Part shown: one piece after another, positions 13,269 to 21,611 of the stretch | Layout of the letters: every line of letters starts with the position of its first letter | How positions within the stretch are numbered: the first letter of the stretch is position 1 | DNA from: Bacteroidota bacterium | Lineage (GTDB): Bacteria; Bacteroidota; Bacteroidia; UBA8524 | NCBI GenBank assembly: GCA_003531115.1 | Contig: DQHT01000082.1 | Span: 11,047-39,744 of the forward strand | Direction of reading: 5' to 3' | DNA: 28,698 nt | The notes under the pieces: model-generated | The model's input: only the letters and a program-made list of their open reading frames with translations | Database searches by the model: none | What the model was told of the DNA's origin: nothing | Translations under genes and position numbers: made by a program

Positions 13269-16049
13269 ATGAAAAAAATGTATCTGCTTATCGTTGCCCT
13301 TTTATTCTGCAGCAACCTTGTACTTGCTCAGAACGGCGACGCTTATTTAGCAAAAGACGATTATCAGGGCGCCATTCGGGCCTATCGCAGTGAAGTTCAA
13401 AACAACCCGGCAGCGTATTTTAACATGGCCAGAGCCTATTTCGCTATGCAGGATTTTGATGCAGCCATACTCGCTCTGGAAAGCTGGAAGTCGAAAGATC
13501 CGAAATGCGACCATACCAAGGCTGATAAATGGCTGGAACTTTTGCGCCGCGACGATCAACCCGTGAAGATCGAAAACATGGGTTCAACGATCAATACTTC
13601 CGAGGATCAATACGTACCGCGGGTTTCGGCAGATGGAAAAACACTTTATTTCCTTTCCGATGAACGTAGCGGGGGAATGGGTGGAGAAGACATCTGGTAC
13701 TGTGAACGTCAATCGGATGGCTCCTGGGGTGTGCCCAAAAACTTCTATTCCATGAACACGACCTCGAACGAGGGGATACTGGCAATTTCTCCGGATGGAA
13801 ATGTGGCCATCGTTTTTGGGAACTACAAAGGATCTTTTGGAAGTGGTGACCTCTTCTATTCTGTAAAAACAGAAAATGGATGGAGTTTCCCCTGTAACCT
13901 CGGAGGTACCATCAATACAAAAAATTGGGAATCCCTGGCTGCGCTTGGTCCCGATGGAAAAACACTGATCTACTCAACCAGCCGCGAGGGGGGAAAAGGG
14001 AATTCGGATCTGTGGGTGAGCCAGTTAACGGAAACGGGATGGACCACGCCAAAAAACCTGGGCGCTGCCATCAATACCGGAGAAGATGAAAAATGGCCCT
14101 TTATCGCTGCCGATGGAAAAACCATGTATTTCAGCTCAAACGGTCATTTTGGTTTTGGTGGCTCCGACCTTTTTATGGTGAAGCGCCTCGACGATAGCTG
14201 GACAAACTGGTCGGAACCTGTGAATTTGGGCCCTTATATCAATAGCATAAAAGACGATAAAGACTTTTCCGTATCCGGTTCGGGTATCAATGGCTTTGTT
14301 ACCCGCTCGGGCTCACCGGATGGCTATGGTGCCAACGACATTTACCAGTTTTATGTTCCGGTACAATTCCGCCCTGAACAGGTATTTAACGTATTCGGCC
14401 GTGTAAGCGACGAAAACGATTCAAATGCCTGGGTGAATATTCGCTATTTTGATATGGACGATGGAGCTGAAGTAAATAAAACCACCACCGACGCTGCCGA
14501 TGGCATGTATACCGTGGCCTTGCAAAAAGGTAAAAAATACCAGGTGGTGATCGACATGAAAGGCTACTTGTATTTTTCTTCCATCCTTGACCTGAGCGAC
14601 CCGAATTTGCTCAGAAAAAAGGAACCTTTTTATGAGAAACTAAAATTTAAACAGGATGAAGTGAACCGGCTTCAGACTGAACTCGACCGCCAGAATGCCG
14701 AGTTAAAAGCGGCTTTACAATCGGGTTCGGAGAATATTGAAGAAATGTTCGAGGCCATTGAGGCGAATATGAAACGTTACCGAAAGGCGCTCGATGACCT
14801 GGAGAATGTGATGGCTGAAGCCAAATACCAATGGTTGGAAGAAGAAGGCCAGAGTCTCAACCTGCGTCAGGATTATAAAGTACAAACGGCCAGGATAGGT
14901 GCGAAGTTCGAGCTTAAAAATATATTCTTCGAGTTTGGAAAAGCAACGCTCACCAAAGAGTCGGAAAAGGAACTCGACAAGCTTTATGAGATCATGGCAA
15001 AAAGCGAGATCGTGATCGAGTTGGGAGGACATAGCGATAGCATCGGTTCGGAAGAAGCAAATGAAAAATTATCGCAGGATCGCGTGAACAGTGTAAAAAG
15101 CTACCTGGTCAATAAAGGTATCAATACCCAACGTATTCAGGCTGTTGGTTATGGAGAAACCCAGCCTGTCGCCAGCAACCATAATGAAGAAGGTCGTGCC
15201 CTGAACCGCAGGGTGGAGGTTAAGATCCTGAAACTTCAAATGGACCGTGAAGGTGGAGAAGTGGTAACCGACGACGACAAAAAGAAGAAAAAAGAACCGA
15301 AAGAAGAAGTGGTTCCGGTTGAAGTGGCCGAAAAGGGAAATATGCTCGATCTCCTGCAAAAAGCAGCGAAAAACGGGGGCTTGCCTTCAGGATCTGACTG
15401 CAACAAAGAGGTGCAATATGGTTCCAACCCGAACTATAAACCAACCCCTACCAAGAAAAAATACAACTATGGAGGAAATGGAGGCATTTCCTGGAATTTC
15501 GGTGACGTAGATAAAGGCAATTTTATTCTTAAATCCTTTAATGTCAGCGTGATCAATTGGGGATACAAGCCCCTGGATCAGAAATCGCTGGGGGCCGAAG
15601 TTTCTTTTGTAACTAAAAAATTAAAAGAGCACCACTTCCAATACTATTTCGCGAACCCCGATTCAGTATCCCTGGGTATTGGTTATGATTATTTGAGAAA
15701 CTGGCAGATAAAATCCACGCCGATCCTGTTCTGTTATGGCTTTGAAAGCAAACTGTTTCTGGGAAAAGTCCTGACGATGACAGAAGAAAAGCTTTTCGGA
15801 CATGTGGCGATTCCGTTCGGTATTCGGTATATGATGCAGCCGAAAGGTGTGGTTGTTGCGCCTGAACTATTTTATAATCTGTCGCTTTGGACTTCTAAAC
15901 GGTCGGATGATAATGGTGCTTTTGAAGAAGGGGCTTCTTATCTTCGACTTGGAGTAAATGCGCGGTGGAAACTTGTACATGCGGGCGTTCATCTTAATGC
16001 TGGTCAAACAACAAGTTTCTTAGGCTTCAGGGCGGGTGTTTCTTTCTAA
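13269..16049 (+). CDS. TPR-PD40 propeller-CRD-OmpA envelope protein with C-terminal beta-barrel-like domain (PorE-like front part)
   Basis: 926 residues with a signal peptide (1-21, ending 'LVLAQ', no lipobox). Domains in order: a TPR-like helical unit (about 22-95); five PD40/WD40-like repeats (about 108-365) with the motif '[SA]xDGKTxYF ... G.SDL[FW]'; a carboxypeptidase-regulatory-like fold (about 373-440); a coiled coil (about 450-535); an OmpA_C domain (about 545-655) in which D590 and R605 have the 15-residue spacing of the diaminopimelate-binding pair; a Lys/Glu linker (about 660-735); and about 190 residues of amphipathic beta strands ending 'FRAGVSF', with the aromatic terminus of outer-membrane barrels. 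The first four match PorE, a T9SS protein that binds peptidoglycan; the extra barrel does not. Expected role: outer-membrane-anchored, peptidoglycan-linked scaffold. The stop is 11 nt from the next gene. Confidence 0.85.
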   Translation: MKKMYLLIVALLFCSNLVLAQNGDAYLAKDDYQGAIRAYRSEVQNNPAAYFNMARAYFAMQDFDAAILALESWKSKDPKCDHTKADKWLELLRRDDQPVKIENMGSTINTSEDQYVPRVSADGKTLYFLSDERSGGMGGEDIWYCERQSDGSWGVPKNFYSMNTTSNEGILAISPDGNVAIVFGNYKGSFGSGDLFYSVKTENGWSFPCNLGGTINTKNWESLAALGPDGKTLIYSTSREGGKGNSDLWVSQLTETGWTTPKNLGAAINTGEDEKWPFIAADGKTMYFSSNGHFGFGGSDLFMVKRLDDSWTNWSEPVNLGPYINSIKDDKDFSVSGSGINGFVTRSGSPDGYGANDIYQFYVPVQFRPEQVFNVFGRVSDENDSNAWVNIRYFDMDDGAEVNKTTTDAADGMYTVALQKGKKYQVVIDMKGYLYFSSILDLSDPNLLRKKEPFYEKLKFKQDEVNRLQTELDRQNAELKAALQSGSENIEEMFEAIEANMKRYRKALDDLENVMAEAKYQWLEEEGQSLNLRQDYKVQTARIGAKFELKNIFFEFGKATLTKESEKELDKLYEIMAKSEIVIELGGHSDSIGSEEANEKLSQDRVNSVKSYLVNKGINTQRIQAVGYGETQPVASNHNEEGRALNRRVEVKILKLQMDREGGEVVTDDDKKKKKEPKEEVVPVEVAEKGNMLDLLQKAAKNGGLPSGSDCNKEVQYGSNPNYKPTPTKKKYNYGGNGGISWNFGDVDKGNFILKSFNVSVINWGYKPLDQKSLGAEVSFVTKKLKEHHFQYYFANPDSVSLGIGYDYLRNWQIKSTPILFCYGFESKLFLGKVLTMTEEKLFGHVAIPFGIRYMMQPKGVVVAPELFYNLSLWTSKRSDDNGAFEEGASYLRLGVNARWKLVHAGVHLNAGQTTSFLGFRAGVSF

Positions 16050-16060
16050 ACAGAGCAAAG

Positions 16061-16303
16061 ATGAAAGGAGAAATATTTATTAAACCGACCCTCACCCGTA
16101 GGGAGGAAGAGATCTTAAGACTGATTTCCCAGGAGTATACTTCGAACGAAATTGCGCGCTTATTGGAGATCAGTGTGCGTACCGTGGAAACACACCGCAA
16201 AAACCTGCTGATCAAAACGAGCTCGAATTCCGTGGTTGGCTTGCTCAAGTATGCGATCCAACAAGGATGGGTTCCCGGATTTTACAGAAATACAAAACTG
16301 TAA
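16061..16303 (+). CDS. Stand-alone LuxR/GerE-type DNA-binding protein
   Basis: 80 residues consisting almost entirely of a GerE HTH (about 10-72): 'LTRREEEILRLISQEYTSNE', then the recognition helix 'ISVRTVETHRKNLL'. There is no receiver, sensor or membrane segment, so any control must come from its own level or from partners. It begins 11 nt after the OmpA/barrel stop codon and is followed by a strong terminator, so it should be the last gene of that operon. Its HTH resembles that of the response regulator at 12457. It could autoregulate the operon, or compete or heterodimerise with the response regulator; both are inference. Confidence 0.85.
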   Translation: MKGEIFIKPTLTRREEEILRLISQEYTSNEIARLLEISVRTVETHRKNLLIKTSSNSVVGLLKYAIQQGWVPGFYRNTKL

Positions 16304-16326
16304 AAATCAACAACCGATATATGCTT

Positions 16327-16353
16327 AAAAACCGGCCTTGTGCCGGTTTTTTT
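16327..16353 (+). terminator. Strong intrinsic terminator closing the OmpA/barrel-LuxR operon
   Basis: AAAAACCGGC (16327-16336), loop CTTGT, GCCGGTTTTT (16342-16351) and further T residues form a perfect 10-bp stem running into the T-tract. It lies 23 nt after the HTH gene and separates that operon from the HdrB-like gene. Confidence 0.9.
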
Positions 16354-16373
16354 GTTTAGTGCCTGTCAAAGGC

Positions 16374-16380
16374 TAATTTG
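16374..16380 (+). promoter_or_regulatory. Short-spaced -7-like element TAATTTG (CTAATTTGCAGG box) for the HdrB-like gene
   Basis: CTAATTTGCAGG (16373-16384) lies 17 nt before the ATG. It is one base shorter than TAnnTTTG between TA and TTTG. Almost the same 12-mer, CTAACTTGCAGG, lies 16 nt before the oxygenase gene at 1143, which supports a promoter role. Confidence 0.4.
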
Positions 16381-16401
16381 CAGGCGAATTAACCTTTACT
16401 C

Positions 16402-17187
16402 ATGCAAATTCATATCCCCACAATGGCCGAAATGGCCGCCAATGGCGAACAGCCCGAAGTGCTTTTTTGGGTAGGATGTGCCGGAAGTTTTGATGAACGG
16501 GCACAGAAAATTACCCGTGCCTTCGTAAAGCTGCTCCACGCTGCTGAGGTGAAATTTGCGATCCTTGGAACGGAAGAATCCTGCACGGGCGACCCGGCAA
16601 AACGAGCAGGAAATGAGTTCCTTTTTCAAATGCAGGCCATGGCCAATATAGCTACCCTGAATGCCTACCAGGTCAGTAAGATCGTAACGGCTTGTCCGCA
16701 TTGTTTCAATACCCTGAAAAACGAATACCCGGAATTGGGCGGAAGCTACGAAGTTGTCCACCATACCCAATTTTTGAATGATCTTTTGAATGACGGTCGA
16801 CTTTCAATCGAAGGGGGTGCCTTTAAAGGAAAAAAGATCACCTACCACGATTCCTGTTACCTCGGGCGTGCCAATGGTGTATATGAGGCGCCACGTGAGC
16901 TCATTGAAAAACTGGATGCCGAACTGGTGGAAATGAAACGCTGCAAAACCAACGGTCTCTGTTGTGGTGCAGGAGGAGCACAAATGTTCAAGGAAGCGGA
17001 AAAGGGAAATAAGGAAGTCAATATTGAACGTACCGAAGAAGCTCTGGAAACCGGTGCTAAAATTGTTGCTTCAGCTTGTCCTTTTTGTATGACCATGATG
17101 AGCGACGGTGTTAAACATCAGGAGAAAGAAGGCGATGTTCAGGTACTCGATATTGCCGAATTGATCGCCCAGGCGAAAGACCTTTAA
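16402..17187 (+). CDS. HdrB-like (Fe-S)-binding protein with two CCG domains
   Basis: 261 residues with two cysteine-rich CCG domains. The second is complete: C152 in 'YHDSCYLGR', C187-C188 in 'LCCGAGG', and C226-x2-C229 in 'SACPFCMTMM'. The first is a variant: 'GCAGS', then 'EESCTGDPAKR' with a single Cys in place of CC, then 'ACPHC'. CCG domains in heterodisulfide reductase subunit B bind noncubane [4Fe-4S] clusters at the active site; GlcF/LutA-type proteins use the same fold. No signal or membrane segment is present, so it is cytoplasmic, presumably docking on the membrane Fe-S protein encoded at 10992, 4.1 kb upstream. The stop codon overlaps by 4 nt (TTAA) with that of the convergent giant gene. 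Substrate unknown. Confidence 0.88.
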   Translation: MQIHIPTMAEMAANGEQPEVLFWVGCAGSFDERAQKITRAFVKLLHAAEVKFAILGTEESCTGDPAKRAGNEFLFQMQAMANIATLNAYQVSKIVTACPHCFNTLKNEYPELGGSYEVVHHTQFLNDLLNDGRLSIEGGAFKGKKITYHDSCYLGRANGVYEAPRELIEKLDAELVEMKRCKTNGLCCGAGGAQMFKEAEKGNKEVNIERTEEALETGAKIVASACPFCMTMMSDGVKHQEKEGDVQVLDIAELIAQAKDL

Positions 17188-20100
17188 GGCAATACGGTGA
17201 CTGTTCCGGAATAGCGGTAAACTTTGTCGTAAACGCTTACCACCTCAACCAAATAGAGGTATACATCCTGCTGAACAGGAACTCCTTTGTATTTTCCATC
17301 CCAGCTTCGGTTGACGTCTTCTGAATAAAAAACTTCTTCGCCCCAACGGTTAAAAACACGGATACGAATGCTTTTGTAATTTCCGGCTACAACTACGAAC
17401 TGTTCATTAATAAGCATGTCTTGTCCGTTTGGCGTAAAGGCATTGGGAATAAAAACACTCAATTCAGGAATGATCAAAAGTACCCTGCTGGCGGTATCCC
17501 AACAGTCATCCATAGTGCGAACCAGGAGATGCACCCGGTATGAAACGGAGTCGTTATCGGATAAAATGGGGTATTCATAATAGGGATCCACGGCATTTGA
17601 ACTGCCATTATCCGGGTCGCCAAATTGCCATTCCCAATAGTTGATAACCCCATCGCCTTCAACAGTTGACCGGTCTCTGAACTGAATGCCGGGGAAATTC
17701 ACGTTGGTAACCCATTTATCTGCATCAGGTATGGCACGAGGTTTTGGAAAAACTTCAATGTTCACGGTTTCCGCTTCGGCGTAACAAGCCCCTTCACTTA
17801 TATCCGTAAGCACGCGGAGGCTTACAGGATAGGTGCCGTACTTGTTATACCGATGTTTTATTCCTAAAAACAGGTCAATTCCGGTAGTATCCTGACCTTC
17901 CCCATAATTCCAGGTATAACGGCTGTTGGCAGGGATGGTCCCCTGTACCTCGAAGTCGACATCCAATGGCTCACAGCCGGATAGCTGTTGGGCTACAATG
18001 ACAGGCAAAGGCAAGGTAATTACTCTGACTTGTTTGCTTATCTGTTTTTCCGGACATGCCGACCCCTGGCGTGTGATGACCTGTATCGTTACATTTCCGT
18101 TACTCAGATCGGAGGTTCCCGGGGCATAAGAACTCACAGCCAGGTCGCTGAATGCCGCTCCTCCATCAAATACCCCGTCGCCTGAACCCGTCCAGCGAAC
18201 CCCTGAGGCATCGCTAAATGTGGAATGGAGAGCAAGCTTTTCTCCTTCACACACGTCGTTCGGTATGGTAGCGCTAAGCTCAGGAGGGATTTCCAGATAA
18301 ATTTGGCCCTGTATCGAATTTTTACATCCGTTGGCTGCCTGAAAATTATAACCGATTGCATGCCAGCCTTTCCCCGCCACAACCATATCCATAAACGAAC
18401 CGTTGATGCCGGTGCCTGTCCAGCTGCTGCCCGTTCCCACCGGCGTAACAAGCGTTTTCAGGTCCAGGGTTCCGGCATCCATACAAAAAGAGTCAACTGG
18501 GAAATAAAGTTGGGGAAGAGGTTTGATCGTTAGCAATACAGAGTCAGTGGTGGTACAGGTATTTAATGAACGGGTATAATAAAACCACAACTGGTCACCG
18601 GTATATTGTTTATCCATACCGATCGATGCAGGTAAAAAGCCGGAAGGTGCCTGAATGATAACGGAAGAAGTCCAGATTCCACCTCCCGGTGTGGCCCCGC
18701 TTGCCGTATTAAGGTCAAAAAGCGGGTCATTAAAACAAACAGGGGTGAATGTGCCGGCTTCTGCCAACGGGATAGGCTTCACAATGAGCGTGGCGGTATC
18801 GAAATTCGCACAGCCATTTGTGTTGTATTCCAAGCGTAAAACCAGCTTGTAGGTGCCTGCCGGTACGTTTGTATTCAGGCGTAATTTGGTGTTTAACGGA
18901 TCCGACTTGTCTAAATTGGCAGCAATGGACGGATTTCCATTTGCTTCGTACCAGTCAACCTTGAGACCGGTATAGTTGGCGGGAGCTAATTTATAAGTAT
19001 TCAGAAGCAGCTCCTTTTCATTCGCACACACGATCTGGGTGTCGAGGAGTTGAAGTGCCGGTGCCTGTTTAACCTGAATGGTGATGTTTTTTCGTGTCTT
19101 ACAGCCCAAAACATCAGTCACTTCATAGCTTAAAACATGGTTTCCGGATCCTGCCAGAGCCGGGTAAAACATGCCATTATTCACTGATGAAGGCGAGGAT
19201 GTGCTTGTCCATACCCCATCAAAGGCGGTTGGGAATTGAACTGAGGTAATGAGCGACACGGCAGCGTCATTCGGACAATAAGGTCCCAAAGGTGCCAACT
19301 GATTATATGGGGCGGGATCCATCGCAACTAAAACCGTGTCGAGGTAAGCGCATTGCAGGGTATCGAATGCCTTTAGTCCTCTAACAATGAAGCCTTTATT
19401 CTGGGTAACGATATAGGTCAGGCTGTCGGTATTCCCTATCGACGCGGGCAATGGATTAAGACTAAACCCGCTTTGATTGTACCAGCGGTATGAGTCGGCC
19501 CCGGAGGCGCCAAGTTTTAGGGTATCCCCTTCACAAGCCCGCAGATCCGGGCCCGCGGTAAGGGCCATACTTGCCAGTTGATGAAAGAGGGTATCGTAAT
19601 TTTTACAACCCAAAGAATCCGTAACACGAACCCAATAGCTAAAATTTTTATCAGCCAGCAAAGTTCTGGCAGTATCTCCGGTGACCCAATAATAGCTCAA
19701 TGTCATCGAATCATTTCCTGCGTCCAATAAAGAATTATCGCCTTTGCAAACCCGCAGGTCGTTTCCCAGATCAACCGGAGGAGGAAGTGCATAGCTGACC
19801 CGGACCGTATCCCAATTTTTACACTCCGAGGCATCCGTCACCTGAATTACATAACGGGTAGTCGTATCCGGAACCACCGTTATATCTTCATTGGTTTCTA
19901 TAGGCCCGTAAGGGGTTGTGTCTGTCATTTGGGTCCAGATATGGGAGTAAGGTGCCGTTCCGTCCCAGGTCCGTCCGTCTATCCATAAAGAACCACCGGC
20001 ACAAACAAAAGTATCGGAGGGTATATCCACGCGCACAAAGTCAGCTACGGTAAAGGTATCCGAAGCCACCTCAAAACAAGGAGTACCCGTTCGAAACAAT

Positions 20101-21530
20101 AGGGTGGCCGTATATTTACCCGGCTGTAAAAATGCCGTATCGTATTCCATGTTGTTTGCACTTCCGAAAACGGGTTTGTTGTTTGCATCACGGATCGACC
20201 AGTTTGCCACAAACCCGGGGTAGGTCTTATATGGAACATAGTGGAGTGCCACCTTTCCGCAGTTCAATACCTGGGTAGTGATGGTCGCTTTCGGGGTTTC
20301 ACGGACAAAAATGCTGAACGAACGAATACTTTGTCCGGTAACCGGGCAGGCATTATCCTTTGCAGCAATAGTGAAGGTGTATGGAATATTGCTGATGTCG
20401 CTTTCTTTCGGCGTCCAACAGACTTCCCCTTTTGCGTGTTTCACAGCTCCGTTGTTATTGGTGAAAGTCGCCCCTTTAATCCCCTTGTTCCAGCTGATTC
20501 GCACCGTGTCATTGGTATTGGCATCATCGGTCACCACATCGACACAAATTTTTTGGCCGGTACAGGCATTGAAGGTATAGGGAGGGTCGATTTCAGGAAC
20601 GGCATTATTCGGACAATTGATCACGATAAACTGCATGTCGCGCCGCATTTCACCAACTTTGACCCAGGCACCACCTACCTTTCTCCATTCCGTTACTTTG
20701 ATTACGATTACCGCAATCTGGTTTGCCTGAGTGGGCCGGAAAGTAAGGTCGCCACTCACAGGATCAACATGAAACCCGGAAGGATGTGTACCATTGGCAT
20801 TGGGAAAGCCTAAAAAAGTGAGGGGTTTGGTATAACTGAAACTTCCGTAATACGTTGCCTGGTTCGTTTTTGAACGCATGGCCGGAGCCAGTTCAAAAGA
20901 TAGGCTGTCGCCATCCAGACTGTCTAATGCTCCGTTATTAAAGGCAAAATCCTGTCCGGCACAAATGATCCCCACCGGATCATTGGTAAAAATGGGACTT
21001 GAATTGCAGGGGGTAACACAGCGGTCGAGCTCTACATAGGTATAAAAAAGATCCGTATTGCAACAGGTGGTGGTGGCTGTATTCCGTGTTGAATTTCCGA
21101 TATAGCCGATATGGAAATTGCAACAGCTTGTATTTCCAAGATAAACGATGGCTTTAAAGGTTAGTTTTTCTATTCCGTATGGAAAGGAACAGGAACTATT
21201 GGACGTATTTGAATTGCAGGTGGAATTGCATTTTGTACAATATCCATCACATACCGGGGTAATATCCACACAGGATACCAATGTGGGGGATATGGTTTGT
21301 TGGGTATAGGTGCATCCAATGGCTGATACGAAAAGATTATAGGTGTTGGCCGGGATCGTCCAGTTGGCGTTGCAGTCTTTATAAACGATGGTTGTAAACT
21401 CAAAACTGTCGTTGCCCAGACAGCGATAAGTCATGTCAGCACCCATAATATCGCTGGCAACCGCTTTGTTGGCGGGAGCTAACGCGATAAGGAGCGTTAA
21501 AATCATACATGACTTCAGGTATCTCAACAT
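17184..21530 (-). CDS. Giant surface protein with Ig/PKD-like domains and T9SS type B (gliding-motility-associated) C-terminal domain
   Basis: 1448 residues from ATG 21530. The frame is open to 21632, but only the downstream start gives a proper signal peptide ('CMILTLLIALAPANKAVASD'), and an exact promoter lies between. Residues about 27-175 form a Cys-rich N-terminal domain beginning 'DIMGADMTYRCLG', a common opening for large Bacteroidota surface proteins. Many Ig-like modules follow, with 'VC.GD...L' starts and 'D..GC...DT' ends, then two PKD-like domains (about 1170-1355; 'YTWNYGEGQDT', 'YWEWQFGDPDNG'). The final ~90 residues are the type B sorting domain: 'IPNAFTPNGQD', 'RVFNRWGEEVFYS', 'WDGKYKG'. 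Expected to be exported by T9SS and surface-displayed, perhaps as an adhesin. No catalytic domain is recognisable. Confidence 0.9.
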   Translation of the reverse strand: MLRYLKSCMILTLLIALAPANKAVASDIMGADMTYRCLGNDSFEFTTIVYKDCNANWTIPANTYNLFVSAIGCTYTQQTISPTLVSCVDITPVCDGYCTKCNSTCNSNTSNSSCSFPYGIEKLTFKAIVYLGNTSCCNFHIGYIGNSTRNTATTTCCNTDLFYTYVELDRCVTPCNSSPIFTNDPVGIICAGQDFAFNNGALDSLDGDSLSFELAPAMRSKTNQATYYGSFSYTKPLTFLGFPNANGTHPSGFHVDPVSGDLTFRPTQANQIAVIVIKVTEWRKVGGAWVKVGEMRRDMQFIVINCPNNAVPEIDPPYTFNACTGQKICVDVVTDDANTNDTVRISWNKGIKGATFTNNNGAVKHAKGEVCWTPKESDISNIPYTFTIAAKDNACPVTGQSIRSFSIFVRETPKATITTQVLNCGKVALHYVPYKTYPGFVANWSIRDANNKPVFGSANNMEYDTAFLQPGKYTATLLFRTGTPCFEVASDTFTVADFVRVDIPSDTFVCAGGSLWIDGRTWDGTAPYSHIWTQMTDTTPYGPIETNEDITVVPDTTTRYVIQVTDASECKNWDTVRVSYALPPPVDLGNDLRVCKGDNSLLDAGNDSMTLSYYWVTGDTARTLLADKNFSYWVRVTDSLGCKNYDTLFHQLASMALTAGPDLRACEGDTLKLGASGADSYRWYNQSGFSLNPLPASIGNTDSLTYIVTQNKGFIVRGLKAFDTLQCAYLDTVLVAMDPAPYNQLAPLGPYCPNDAAVSLITSVQFPTAFDGVWTSTSSPSSVNNGMFYPALAGSGNHVLSYEVTDVLGCKTRKNITIQVKQAPALQLLDTQIVCANEKELLLNTYKLAPANYTGLKVDWYEANGNPSIAANLDKSDPLNTKLRLNTNVPAGTYKLVLRLEYNTNGCANFDTATLIVKPIPLAEAGTFTPVCFNDPLFDLNTASGATPGGGIWTSSVIIQAPSGFLPASIGMDKQYTGDQLWFYYTRSLNTCTTTDSVLLTIKPLPQLYFPVDSFCMDAGTLDLKTLVTPVGTGSSWTGTGINGSFMDMVVAGKGWHAIGYNFQAANGCKNSIQGQIYLEIPPELSATIPNDVCEGEKLALHSTFSDASGVRWTGSGDGVFDGGAAFSDLAVSSYAPGTSDLSNGNVTIQVITRQGSACPEKQISKQVRVITLPLPVIVAQQLSGCEPLDVDFEVQGTIPANSRYTWNYGEGQDTTGIDLFLGIKHRYNKYGTYPVSLRVLTDISEGACYAEAETVNIEVFPKPRAIPDADKWVTNVNFPGIQFRDRSTVEGDGVINYWEWQFGDPDNGSSNAVDPYYEYPILSDNDSVSYRVHLLVRTMDDCWDTASRVLLIIPELSVFIPNAFTPNGQDMLINEQFVVVAGNYKSIRIRVFNRWGEEVFYSEDVNRSWDGKYKGVPVQQDVYLYLVEVVSVYDKVYRYSGTVTVLP

Positions 21531-21548
21531 AAGTTGGGCAGTATCTAT

Positions 21549-21578
21549 CAAAGTTAGTAAACAATCAACGAATGGAAC
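21549..21578 (-). promoter_or_regulatory. Promoter of the giant T9SS gene (-33 TTG, N19, -7 TAACTTTG)
   Basis: On the minus strand, TTG (21578-21576) is followed after exactly 19 nt by TAACTTTG (21556-21549), a full match to the Bacteroidota consensus. The -7 box ends 18 nt before the ATG at 21530. Confidence 0.8.
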
Positions 21579-21598
21579 GAATACTTTAGATGAATCTC

Positions 21599-21606
21599 TA
21601 TCTTTG
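21599..21606 (+). promoter_or_regulatory. -7 promoter element for the 21612 gene
   Basis: TATCTTTG is an exact TAnnTTTG match and ends only 5 nt before the ATG, so the transcript should have almost no leader. It is divergent from the promoter of the giant gene, with about 40 nt between the two -7 boxes. Confidence 0.65.
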
Positions 21607-21611
21607 AAATC

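Noticed and set aside
13590..14350. Repeated 'DGKT..YF' units considered as DNA repeats
   Set aside because: They are protein-level PD40 propeller repeats; the DNA copies are diverged and need no separate explanation.
14715..15032. 105-codon minus-strand frame opposite the OmpA domain
   Set aside because: It is a shadow of a strongly supported domain on the plus strand.
20241..20813. 190-codon plus-strand frame inside the giant T9SS gene
   Set aside because: It is fully antisense to a convincing large coding region and its product has no recognisable features.
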